From positions 5,355,104-5,419,103 of the forward strand of contig JAAONU010000001.1 of the NCBI GenBank assembly GCA_012932295.1: a stretch of DNA of 64,000 nt, in the 5' to 3' direction. The DNA is from Cyclina sinensis (taxonomy: Eukaryota > Mollusca > Bivalvia > Venerida > Veneridae). Position 1 is the stretch's first letter. Each line of letters starts with the position of its first letter. The translations under genes were made by a program, and so were the position numbers. The notes under the pieces were generated by a model that was given only the letters and a program-made list of their open reading frames with translations, made no database searches and had not been told where the DNA came from. This document shows, piece after piece, positions 34,261 to 46,000 of this stretch.

Positions 34261-37200
34261 ATCAATCAATCCTCTTCTAGAAGCTTATTTGCAATAGTTT
34301 GTTGTTTAAAACACGAGGCAGATTGAAGTCAGTAATTTATAGAATTATTGAAGAAATTTAACAATTTTTTGTAGTTGTGAGTGATATAATTCAACAAATT
34401 TAAGCTCCATTACAATCGGCGACCTGGTATGATAAAAAATATCCATAACTTTAACAAAATTGAAATAAGATTAACTCGGTTCTTTGGTCTTGATAAGAAT
34501 TGAAGAAAATTGCAATATTCAATATTCCTATAATAAGATAATAAATGTATGTCTCAGGTGATCTGAACAGAGTGAAATACCTACCCTTTAGTTCTTTCAT
34601 TTTTAATTTAGCAATAAAATGCCCAGGTTTGATTTAATGGTCAAATAAGTACCATATACGTGTTGGATAAAATGTGTTGGGTGTTAAGATGAAGTCTACT
34701 CGTATACCTGGCCGGTATTTTGACAAAGTGAGTAATGACTGGGTAAACTGACAAGCGTAAGTTAATAGAATTGCACTTATTTCTACATGGTTGAAGGGCA
34801 CATCTGAGATTTGACCTTCGTAGTACAATCAGACAGTGTTAATTGATAGTTTGCGTTTGAAAGTTTTGAAATGTATATTCATAAGTTCACAGGGCTGAGG
34901 GTTTTGTCATTGGAAATATTTTCAAGGACTTTCTTATTTATCAAGTGCTCTCCAGTAAATGTCTTCTTTATCAGGTAAACCACTCGTTAGATATATTACT
35001 TTTTTAACTTGTTCATTTTTTATTTAATCTACGGCTTCTCCAATGTACATGCCGTATCAAAACTGAAAAAGTTTATAAAGTGATTTAAGAAGCCATAACG
35101 GAATTGAACAATACAGCGACTACGTGTTTTATACGAATCTTCTTTTTTTTCCGAAATATTTTGTATTAAGACAGCTCAAATTCTATTTTGCGTATTCTCA
35201 ATAAACTGTATCGGTTGAAATCTGTGCTACAATGTAGGGCGAATACAAATATGATTAAACAGATAATTAATTGTAAACATAAAGCCTTCATTGATCACTG
35301 CAAAAAAAATCAATACAGATTTTCAAAATTTTTATCAGTGTTATTTTTACAAAGCTTTTGAATATCTGAAAATCGATTTTCTAGATAAGTACAATAAAAT
35401 GCACTGAAAATTCCTTCAATAAACGGGTTATTAGAAGTATTGATCCACCACATGTATATATGGATATCAGTTTGAAATAAATAAATAGCAAAAATAAATT
35501 CGTATTGAACCTATGGTCACTCGTTAAGTATACACGGACAATATGAAAAGGATAATGGCTTTCGGTCATATTTATTCGGATAATACGCTAATGAAAATAG
35601 CTATAAATAGCGAAATGTTCTTTTAACAGTAGTTCACGTGGTATCGATCAGTATTGTATTGTATTGCACGCGACAAATCGGATAACTATTGTAGCTTTAA
35701 TTCTCCAGTGTCAGTTGATAAAAAGCTGTGTATTTATATATCTAAAATTCGGGCGTCGTGTACTGGCCAGATTGGAAGACTGGATATTATTAGTACAAGG
35801 TAATGACTAATTTGACTAGAGGCCAAATATTTACTGTATCTTGATTTGAATGAACAAGTGTGAATGTACATATTGATTGAAAACTTCACACAAATACCAG
35901 TGTTTAATACAGGTCTGAAACCTTAACTTCCGTGTGTGGAAATACAAGATAAATAAAATAAGACAAATATACAGCGAAGCATACGGAGTGTTTCTGTATA
36001 AACAAAATGAATGGTTTATTAATTATTCATTTGTATACGTGAATTGTTTAAAGGATAATTACATCATTGTATGTAAAGAATATCAGGTAAAACCTTTATC
36101 ATTATTGTGTTTTATATATCTTCATCATTATGTTGTTTTTGTATCTTCGTCACGAGCGAATCTAAATATATATTTTAGAGATAGAATGTTTTTTCTCTCG
36201 TTTATTTTACGATTATTAAACAAGCATTTCAAAGATATTCAGTGCCTCACTGTACCTGAAAATAGTTATTTCTTAGATAATAGCCTAGCAGGAAGAATGG
36301 TCACGATTTTACCATTTCTGTGTAGATATATCTTATATTAAAACATGATCTTTCTCTAGATTCTATATTTAGGATTTTCCTCTTACTTTATTTTGAGGTG
36401 TTTTTTTTCTGAAGTGATACAATCTTCTTGTAGTGTTTGTATGGCAATTCAGTTACACAACTTTGAACTCTTCTACAGTACACTCATTTAAATCCAGGAG
36501 AAAAAATGGACATAGAACACAACTGAGCGTATTTCAGAACCACGAAAACCTAGAAAAAGAATTTGTACTTAAGGAACAGTCAAAATCCTTAGCAATATTT
36601 GATCAAGTTCACGCGTCACAATGCGATATATTGTGTATTTTGTTGTGATAGACAATGAGTTTTATGTGATGTTGAGGAATTCATAACAGTTCCCTACCAT
36701 GCATTGACCTGAACAAAAGAACGTAACATTGATGTCAGCTTCAGAATTCTTAATAGAAAGATCTGCATGTAAGTTGCTATTATTTTATAGTAGGGTGTGT
36801 TCCTTTGCATTGATCGCAAGTAAATCAACATACGGTTCGATTAGGTTCATTGATCCAGTCAACAAGCACTGCCAACATCTGCCCTGATATTTAACAACAT
36901 GAAATATTTACAACAGACATGCACGTGAATTCTGTGTGCATTTTTATATAGTTTATTGTCAGCCGACATGCTGCCATTTTGCACGCAATGTACATGTTTT
37001 GTCGATACTTTGTCTGATAAAATGTTTAATTTATACCAGTGTTTTAGTCTGAAGTGAACTAGCATTCTCATGGATTCCCGTCACAGAAATTTACAATCAG
37101 TATACAGCTGCAGATAACAATTATTTAAGAAAACAATCAAGAACAAACAAATATGAAAAACAGCGTCTGTCTCAAACGTTAGATGCGATTCATCGAAATT

Positions 37201-39245
37201 CTGGAAGCGTGGATTAGACATGTTCCATGTGGACATAGCTGAATGGTAAGAGCTTGTGGTTCGCATCAGGTTCTGGGTTTGAAATGGGTTCACACAAGGC
37301 GCGGGGAAAGCGGGGTCCCATAAAGGAAAACATGTTTCACTCCAGACAACTGGGGTTGATAATAATACTGAAAATTACAGACTTCCTTTTTTCAACTGAT
37401 CGATTTCATCCCGAACGGCTTTTGAAGATCTACTGGGTTTCCAAGGTAACAACTTGTGTCACAATTAAGTTACTTCATGTCAGTATAAATGAAGACAGTG
37501 CTCAGAATACCAACAGTTTTTTTCTTGTATTCACGACTGTATCTGTCTAAATGGTTAACACTTAAACTGAAATGTTTTTCTTTTATGATGTGTTATATGT
37601 ATTTATTTATTGCGTGTACATACTTTGGAGAGGGTTAATTGTTAATTGTGTCAATTGACGAAACCCCAAAATATAGGTCAATGTCACAAGTTGACAGGAC
37701 TATTAGTTATAAATGCACAGTTTAATAGGTATTTTCATGTTGAAATGAGATGTAAGCATTGGTCTTATTCATTTGAAATTTCTAAAGTTGGTTTACACAA
37801 GAAAATTCCTCTTCTTCTTGAAAAGTTCTAATTGAAACATTGCGTTTCTCTCACTGTCATAATATATTATAATGACAAAAGTTACCTGTCTTTTGACTTT
37901 ACACTATCACATTAGCATAAACTAATTAATACATGATGATATATTTATTGAAGCTTCTTTGACATTAATACTGTAAAATGCAGCATAAGGTGGGAACAGG
38001 TACCTTCTCTGGTCGCCGTTGTCTCAGTCGTCTGTATTTTAGAATAATTAGTCGTCAGGGTTTTAGCATGTATCTGGGCCAATGTGGGTCGTTTATTGGG
38101 CGTTACGCAGGAGTAACCGCGAATAACTAGGCGAAATATTGCATGAACGTCATCATAAATGTCTTATATAGTGTCATCATAGCAATAAACTTGCATGACG
38201 AAACATTGTACAAACCTATTCTCATTAATATTAACGTAGATTATTTCAATATGCCTTCCTAGTGCACCAATATTTGTCTCTTGGCAACTTTCTATACAAT
38301 AAACACGGTGGTTAACCGGCTCGGAATTCTTTTGATTAAAACAGCGTCCCTAGACTGTTTATGATCAAGCAAAGGATTCTTTTGGATTTTTCAACAAAAA
38401 CTTCAGACCGATTTGTTACTTGTTTTATTACAAATACACATCACAGATACATATCTGTAAGAAAATAATGTTTAATCCACGATATAGGAGGTAGATTCTA
38501 TGTTCAGATGAAATTAAAATCATCAATAGTCCTTTTCTTCACAAATTATGGATCGTTACCATACATGTATTTTGGATCAGGTTATATATTTAAAGTCTGA
38601 ATATTACCGTACTTTATTATACATTTCGGGGAAATGTCTATGCACTTCTCACAATTTAGTGTGTCACCTCTAACTTTTTGATAATGTGAAGATTAAATGT
38701 ACCAGAAATACGGGTTATTTTGTATGTATGAATAGAATATACATGTCAGTATTTCGTGATAAGGCAAGTTTGAAAAATTACGTGTAATTACGCCGAAATC
38801 TTTCAGATTTTGGTTCACTGTCTATTGTTCTGGTGATATTTATTGAAAAAAAGTTATTTGCTGGATCATAAATAGTCAATAAACGTTGCTTTAATCAAAA
38901 AAAGGTCCAAGGCCGGTTAACCACCGTGATAATATCTAAAATGGCGCGAAATAGGAGTAATTACTTGACAGATTTCGTGTTAGAATGAAACGGTTTTGAA
39001 AGCTGGTTTTGACGGCTGTAAACTATTTGTCCTTCTTTTTTCCAGTTAAAGCGCCAGTCACATATAACAGAACTGTAATATCAGAAATATACTGATGTAT
39101 AATGAATTTGACCTTTCACGGAGTTAAACATCGTAAAGCCTTGCTGGTTTGTCTTTTTTACTGCGAAGACAATGTCTTGCCTGCAAATGTCGAAGTCTTT
39201 GTTTTCTTTTCTGGAAAAAATCAACGACAGTTAATGCTTACCTCT
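34261..39245. other. Gene-poor region
   Basis: No convincing gene. A tRNA-like head occurs near 37225-37275 (TGGTAAGAGC, then GGGTTTGAAAT, resembling A and B boxes), possibly a SINE fragment. The 135-aa frame at 35934-36341 is hydrophobic, lacks a good start and has no domain, so it is likely chance. Confidence 0.4.
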
Positions 39246-39246
39246 G

Positions 39247-39515
39247 CTAGTTTTAGAGCGTCTATCATACCATGGAGTTGGTTGCATTCTGACTTTCACC
39301 ATCGAACTTAAATGTGAAGTAACTAAATAAACTATACATTTGAAGTGTACTTTAAGTTTACATGTCAAGCATACAAACATCATCAAAACTAGAAGCTGAA
39401 GCGTAAAACTGTGTTCATGCCACATATTTGTTTTAACACAATCGTTTCCGATTCTCGGATATACCTTCACGGTAGCGCGAGCTACACATTTGTCAAGCAA
39501 TGACTTGTTTTCCAC
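39247..39515 (-). CDS. Possible first coding exon of a secreted protein
   Basis: Read leftward, an ATG frame (39515) or an internal ATG at about 39425 gives MWHEHSFTLQLLVLMMFVCL, a good signal-peptide-like hydrophobic stretch. About 40 further residues end in QPTPWYDRRSKTS. The frame runs into AGAG|GTAAGC, a consensus splice donor at about 39246. That combination of signal peptide then donor is what a first exon of a secreted peptide or protein gene looks like. No downstream exon was identified, and the family was not recognised. It could be chance. Confidence 0.25.
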
Positions 39516-41408
39516 TTTATTCCCGCGTTAAAACAAGATTTCCGTGATATAAACATTTTAAATTTCAACATTAACGTATCACGAATAGCTACAATATTGA
39601 CCTTTACGTGTTGATTCTGACATTCATTACATTTCAAAGGAACAAAGGTTACTGTATCGCCTTCAAAGAAAGGAACTTAACATACAGAAGTATTAATGTT
39701 AACTAAAACAAAAACTGATTAATTTGTCTCTTTTTATTTGGTGTTTTAAAGATTAAGTCAAAGTTCCAATTGTGTAGGAGTGTCATTGACTTGTAGAAAA
39801 AAAGGAAATGTCAGTGAAACACTGAAAATCGGTGTTTGTATCTATCTGACACGTACCTTGAAACTAGATTCTTTATCCAGCGACCAGTTCTAGTGATTAC
39901 AGGGGAAAACATGTCATGCTAAACTTGAAATTTGGAAGCAGTCATGAAACTTGTATCTTCCATTTGTTTTTGCTCACGCTTTTCTGTTTGTTTGTTTTGT
40001 TTTTGGGGATGTATCTCAAGTTTAATCCCCTTATTAGTCATTTCGTTGCGATCAGCCCACCTAACAGGTGATCCTGGGTATCACGCCAGTTAATTTATCA
40101 AATCTCCCCGGCTGACTTCTTCCTTACCTGAAACAGGGATGAAAGAAATAAGACCTTAAGACGCCATGTCCAAGATCAATTATCACGGAAAAACTTAGCC
40201 AGCCTTTGTGGGATTTGAACCGTATACCGTTATGTCATTTTAACTCCAGGTCTGCCAGATGGCAATGGAAGGTAATGTAGGGACAGGAATGACGGTCAAA
40301 CCCAATCTTTTGAAATAAGCATACTCTCCTTCCATTTTTTTTCAAATTTCATCAAAAACTTTCTTATAAGTTTCAGCACTGCTTGTACAAATGCCTTTCC
40401 TTATAACTTCTTTGGTAATACCAAAGTAACAAATCATCCTTATTCCAATAAGTTTGTGTCCCTCTCTTTGGTCCCGATCATTCTTACATCAGGGGCAGAT
40501 AATCTTCATCGTAGGATCTCAAGAAGGAACATGTTGTCCAGCTCTCGTTCTGCTAAAGCAAAATAAAAAAAGCTAAGTTGCGTTAGTATACTGAATGTTA
40601 TTACATCTGTAACAGGGCAGATTTGATCTCCGACCCTGCCACATAGCGGAGCGTGACGTGTACATGTAAGTAGTCAAAAACTTGATGCCGATTACTCGTT
40701 TTTGTTTTTCATCAGAAAATTAGAGTGCAGTGTTCAATTTTAATCGAACAATTTTAAAACCTGTTTATATGTTACAAAATATGTTCAGCTCTATGCTAAA
40801 ACTTACTAAAAGCATGTATTGTATCACTATTACACGAAACCGTTGCCCGTAAAATCAAACCTATCTACAGATATCCGATGAAAATTATCGTGTTACTGTG
40901 TGATTTTCATTGTGATAAAATGGGAGTGGGTCTTTTCTTTCCACATTCTCTACAAAATGAGAGTATCATATTTCGGACGATAACAGGGTGTAGTTTCTAA
41001 ATTGTATCAGATGAACCAAAATCAATTGCAATTGTTACATACATTATGCGAGAGTAGTCGGGTTGTTGTACCCTTGTTTGAAGCTAAGTTGTAGCTCGGA
41101 CATCGTTGTTTAAAGTTTGACTGGATTTCTAAAAATAAAATTTCAGGTAAATATGCCTTGTTACTTCTGGATATGTGCTAGTGAATATAAGTTTTTATAA
41201 GTTGACGATTAAGCTTGTAAAGATAGGATCCCAAAGATGGTTTTCAGATGCTTAATGAACTTTTAATGCTTACACTCTTTAACGTACATGTCAGAAATAA
41301 ACTGTTTGTTGAAACGTTTAAAAAAGATATTTTTTTTCTTCCGTGAGCTTACACAGAAGATTAAGGTTTATGTTAATTATTCTAACAGTCGTGTATCCAT
41401 GTGTCAAG
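39516..41408. other. Gene-poor region with a degraded inverted SINE
   Basis: No gene seen. About 39975-40245 is a minus-strand, diverged relative of the 3760 SINE: it starts with a GTTTGTTTTG tail, has CAGCCCACCTAACAGGTGATCCTGG in the body and ends with GGGATTTGAACCG, the reversed B-box region. Confidence 0.55.
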
Positions 41409-41416
41409 TAAGGATA

Positions 41417-41630
41417 TTTAGCCCCTACCCCGCTGAAGGTAATAGGCTCTGCCTTTGCGACCAGTGCAGACCAAGATCAGCCTGCACATCCGTAGTCTGA
41501 TCGTGGTCTGCACTTTTCGCCATTCAGTTAGTAAATTTTCTAAAGGCACCTCCATCAACAATTAATGGATCTGTCCAAATTGAAAGATGGACAAGTCCAT
41601 TTTAGATATTTAGCATGGTCAGGGTTAACA
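41417..41630. mobile_element. MITE-like dispersed element
   Basis: The central GCAGACCAAGATCAGCCTGC and GTCTGATCGTGGTCTGCAC stretches form an internal inverted repeat. The ends TTTAGCCCCTACCCCGCTGAA and TTAGCATGGTCAGGGTTAA are imperfect terminal inverted repeats. I recall this word set as a very common interspersed element in bivalve genomes. Non-coding. Confidence 0.7.
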
Positions 41631-42777
41631 AATAATTATAGTGTAAAGTGTCTTAAACAGTTTCCAGTAAATGAACTAGATAGACTGATCTGTGAAGTAA
41701 CTGGGCTGTCATATTAAACATCTGTATAGACCTGACTTTCTTCTGTGTACACTGCTCGCCTGTTTTGGTTTTTTCTTTAACAATTTGACTGGGTTTATTT
41801 TGATCTACATGTAATTATTTCTCTCTTACATTTTCTTTATCTTTATTTATGTTCTATATTGTAAAGAGTCGCTTTTCACACCGTTCCTTTTCAAATATTT
41901 TAATAAGTCGATTCATAGATTGATATTCATTCTTCAAAGAGTAACAAAGGGAAGATAAAATGCCTGTTGAATGAAATCAATCGTTTCGTATAAATCACAA
42001 CTTCGTGTGAAGAATATTTCAGCATGATAAACGGTCTTTCTAATGTAAACGTAATAAAATTTCGTACCTGCCAGATCTTCTGATGAGATTTCATTGTCAA
42101 ACTAGGCTAAAATGTAATAAAATCTGTCAATACTTCGTCTATATAAGAGAGGATGTTGTTTTTTCTAGACTGCTAAAACCGCAGTAAACACACCTTTTAT
42201 TGTTGTTGTGGTTTTTTTAATAGTTTAGATCAAGGTGTTACAATCGAGGGTTTGTAATGCGTTTAAGGAATGTTGAACACAATTAAATTGATAATTTTTG
42301 CGTTTGATTTTAAATTTAGAACATGCAAACATAAATGCTATATGAAAGTGAGAGGAGACGTAAATACTTAATTCTCTAGTAACTCAATGGTCACGTATCA
42401 TAGTTCGTTCGGGCCCATACACTACAGGTGTCAAATGTTCTTAATTCCTTTCATTTTTACTACATTTACTTCTGACCTGATTTTAGTAAAGAACTTTGGC
42501 TGACTATTAATGTTGTAATGTAATTATAAGACATGACATTGGTTATTTGAGTACAGTACAGAGTTTAGATAAATATATAAGTTATATTATAGATTCGTTA
42601 GCTATGAAGGTATCAACTGCTTGTAGCATTTCTGCACTGTGTACGGCATCCTTATTCGACCAAAGTAACATCAACTTGTTGGTTCTTCAGTTTTAACGTA
42701 TAAATACACATATGTTAGTTCCGTTAATCTTCGGGTAACTCATGAGGGATGGTATTCATTACCTAACTGCATTATGG
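41631..42777. other. Upstream region of the membrane-protein gene
   Basis: No coding sequence recognised in the 1.1 kb before the TATA box. Confidence 0.4.
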
Positions 42778-42784
42778 TATAAAA
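42778..42784 (+). promoter_or_regulatory. TATA box of the membrane-protein gene
   Basis: A perfect TATAAAA. Transcription would start near 42808-42815. A first exon ends at the GTAAGT donor at 42876, and the coding exon follows. This indicates that the downstream gene has its own promoter and is not the tail of the sushi/EGF/HYR gene. Confidence 0.6.
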
Positions 42785-42807
42785 CCAGTCAGCGACAGGA
42801 AGCTTTC

Positions 42808-42875
42808 CAAGATAGCAAATGTTCAAGTCATATTACATTTAACCGTTTATGTACTTAAACATGAATAAAAACCTG
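42808..42875 (+). other. 5' UTR exon with a short upstream ORF
   Basis: Inferred non-coding exon ending at the consensus donor GTAAGT (42876). It holds an ATG at 42861. Spliced to the next exon (from 42964) this opens an 8-codon frame, MNKNLTV then TAA, that ends before the main ATG at 42980. Such a uORF could damp translation. Confidence 0.5.
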
Positions 42876-42963
42876 GTAAGTACCTAAAATACCAATGTAA
42901 TTTACGGTGTAGCACCATGCTTTATGATACGGGGTTATTGTTTTCTCGATTTTGTCTTTTCAG

Positions 42964-43080
42964 ACTGTCTAAGTGAACGATGGCTCTGTCTAAGGAGGAG
43001 ACTATAGCTGTTATAGCAGGATCTATAGCTGGTCTCATAGTGCTTCTCTCTGTTCTTGCTGCAATTTATTGCTGCTTAAA
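42964..43080 (+). CDS. Exon 2: start codon and membrane segment
   Basis: Acceptor TTGTCTTTTCAG to 42963, ATG at 42980-42982, donor GTAAGT at 43081. It codes 33 residues plus two bases (phase 2). The whole ectodomain is about 8 residues (MALSKEET), so no signal peptide precedes the membrane helix. Confidence 0.8.
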
Positions 43081-46000
43081 GTAAGTTTTCTTCTGGTTAT
43101 ATTCTGTTTGCATCAGTTTTTATTATTTGCTGAATAGGTAAACTATTCTTACTGTTTCTAACAGGCACTTACATGTTCGGTTTTAATACTTCAGATATAT
43201 TGCTACATAAAGATAGTGTTAATTGTTCAGTAAATCTTTGCTGCTTTATATAAGTACAAGTTTTCTAGGTATGTGCTATGCATGAATTACCACGTTGATG
43301 GTGCAAAGATCTTCTGCTCTATTTAGGAAGTTTAAATGCTACTTTAGTAGCCAAACAGGGTTCCAGTATAACTGCGGTGCTGGTGCCCTGCTGACATTGT
43401 TTCATACAGTTTTATGTAGGAGCTTGCTATATATCGTAGCAACTTTTTCCAGATATAATAATAATAATAATAATAGTAATAATAATAATAATAACAACAA
43501 TAATAACAGGAATCAATGATTGATTCAGTTTTCCTACGCTTGATACCTATACATGAGTGTGTAAGAGAAAGTTGTGTCTCATGTTCGTGTATGTAATAAA
43601 TCATGCTGTTTATAAAGAAGGTTTATAATGATGTCAGAATCGGCTTCTTAGACAAATAATGCTGAATTGACATAAAATCATTGAATAATTTTACTGAAAC
43701 GGGTCATGGGTTTGAGTTTAACAACTAACCGTTTCTCTGTCAGTTGGAAAGTTGGAAGTCGTGATTCCAGTACTGGTGCTTCCAGAAAGTCGTGATTCCA
43801 GTACTGGTCCTTCCAGGAACAGGGATATGGTTAGCTATTTCTTTACTGAATGACTTGAATTTGTCAACCGACTCCATGCGAACCAAACCAGACATTTTAT
43901 AAAACAATTTCATACATTGATACTGATATGAGACATGTATATACAGACGCCGAAACAGAGATCACCGGAAATCAAGCCAGAAACCATTTCGTCATCATCA
44001 TCTCACTCCTGATACAAGCCTCAGTAAAAACAGTGGCCCACATCAGAAACATGGAGATCAGCGCAACTTTCACGATCCTCGAATTGATCCTAGACTTGAT
44101 CCTAGACTTGACCCAAGATTAGATCCACGTCTTCCAAAGGTTGGCAGTAATAGTTTGTGGTTCGGAAGTCCCTCATTGTACAGTGCATCCCCGCCACAGA
44201 TTTACCAAGACATGAAAAGAAAAGGAAGTGAACGGCCTACCCATGAACATCCGGGTTTACAAGGTACTCACCGGATATAACTAAAATCGCTCTGAAAATT
44301 ACGATGATGCAAATATTACTCGGAAATAAAACAAAATTAGTAAACCAGGAAACTTTCTCAAGCAAAAATTATTGTTTATAAGAATTGTTAATGTTTAACT
44401 ATAAACAGTAATGTTCCACAATTAAAACCCATTGAATTATTTCAAAATTACCCCAAAATCAGCAGTATTACAGACATAAAGTCTACACTTAAGAACAAAA
44501 AGGTTCTCTATTAAGACCGACTCTTTATTAAGACCACTGTATGACTTGCCCTGTTAGCAGAACTTTACTGTTTCATTTTTTTTGTAAAGTGGACCATAAT
44601 TTATAATGTAACAGTTTCTTTATTGTTTCTTGATTTGATATGAAATGAATAGGAAATTTAATTTTCTTGTTCAGTCGGAATGTAATAAAATGAAGAGATG
44701 TTAACCAGAGTATGAATTGCAAAAATGATATATCCGGGTTCTCTTGTAGGACCACCAGGTCATATGGTGTACCAGGGAACGAACATGGGTAATCGAATAT
44801 ACCACAGTCAGCATGTAGTCCCTTCCGTGTATGACCCGGATTACCGTCTTCCACGAAGCGGCAGTTACATGGACCTGTACTCATACCCGTATAACTATGA
44901 TCCATATAGAGGTAGGCTATTATTTTAATTTATAATGTGTTAAAATTTTATGTTAATTTGCCATACTTTGATTACAGAGTCTGAACCAACATAGAAACCG
45001 CTTTATATGCCTTGAAAATTTGTGTCAATCGTTCATCTTCGGATATTTCCGTGAGATCATTCGCTGTTTACTTCATTGTATTATTAGTTAAGTGTCCTTT
45101 TTTCTTTATAAGACTGTTTGTTTCAGCTGAATGCTTCGTTTTCTTTGCGGGGTAGTTTAACTGTTCATGGACTATAGTGTATCTATACATCACTACATTG
45201 TTATGTTGTAGTAGAGCTGAACCAGTAGATCGATGGTAAAACAGAACTGGTCGCAAGAAGACAAATGTTTATATCACTAGAAACAAAAAGAGGCTGTATC
45301 GTGTGACGTCATTAATATGCAATGCCTGTAGATGTCCCCTTTTTCAAATTGCATCAAAAACGCTTTGATTACTGACATCCAGTTATTTATCATGTTCGTA
45401 AATAATTGATGCAGAAAATGTTGCGTTCCCCAAGAGAACAGTATTGCAGGCTTTTATCAGTACAATGACACGGTTTCGTAACATTTCCAGTTTCAACATA
45501 TCACGAGTGAATAATTTTATCCATTCGAATAAATAAATGTAAAGGTCAAACGTTGCCTCATTTATAATGAACCCTTTATAACATGTATTAAATATACAAC
45601 AGAAGATTTAAAGTAGACTTTATATTTATTTGATTAGTGTAAGCGTGTCTTTCAGCGTCAATAAACGCTTCAGTTGTTGTAGGATTCCTTTTAAAGCATC
45701 ATAGAAGTGCCCCTGGCCGCTGGAATGTTTTTACAAGAAAGTAGATATTAATGAGAAATAGCGACCTACGATGTACTTTAATTGCCACTGTGACAGGAGA
45801 TAAAGGCATTATAATACACTCGTTGCCCGGTGTTTAACGAGCATTCAATTTAATTGACATTTAATTCATGGTTGTTGTGATATTTTACAAAGTTTACATA
45901 AATTAAGATTGGTTTTTATCTCACGCGGTTCAGCTAAAGCTCATTTGTTCTTACCTTATCAATCTTCGTGTTTATTTGTTTTTGTTGCTGTTAATTTTCA

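Noticed and set aside
35934..36341. 135-aa ORF
   Set aside because: AT-rich composition, no domain, no splice or promoter support.
37225..37310. tRNA gene
   Set aside because: Only A/B-box-like words; no clover-leaf or anticodon arm could be drawn, so a SINE fragment is more likely.
43928..44122. 64-aa ORF rich in Ile/Leu
   Set aside because: Out of frame with the spliced membrane-protein exon, whose frame gives the DPRL repeats and continues to the donor.
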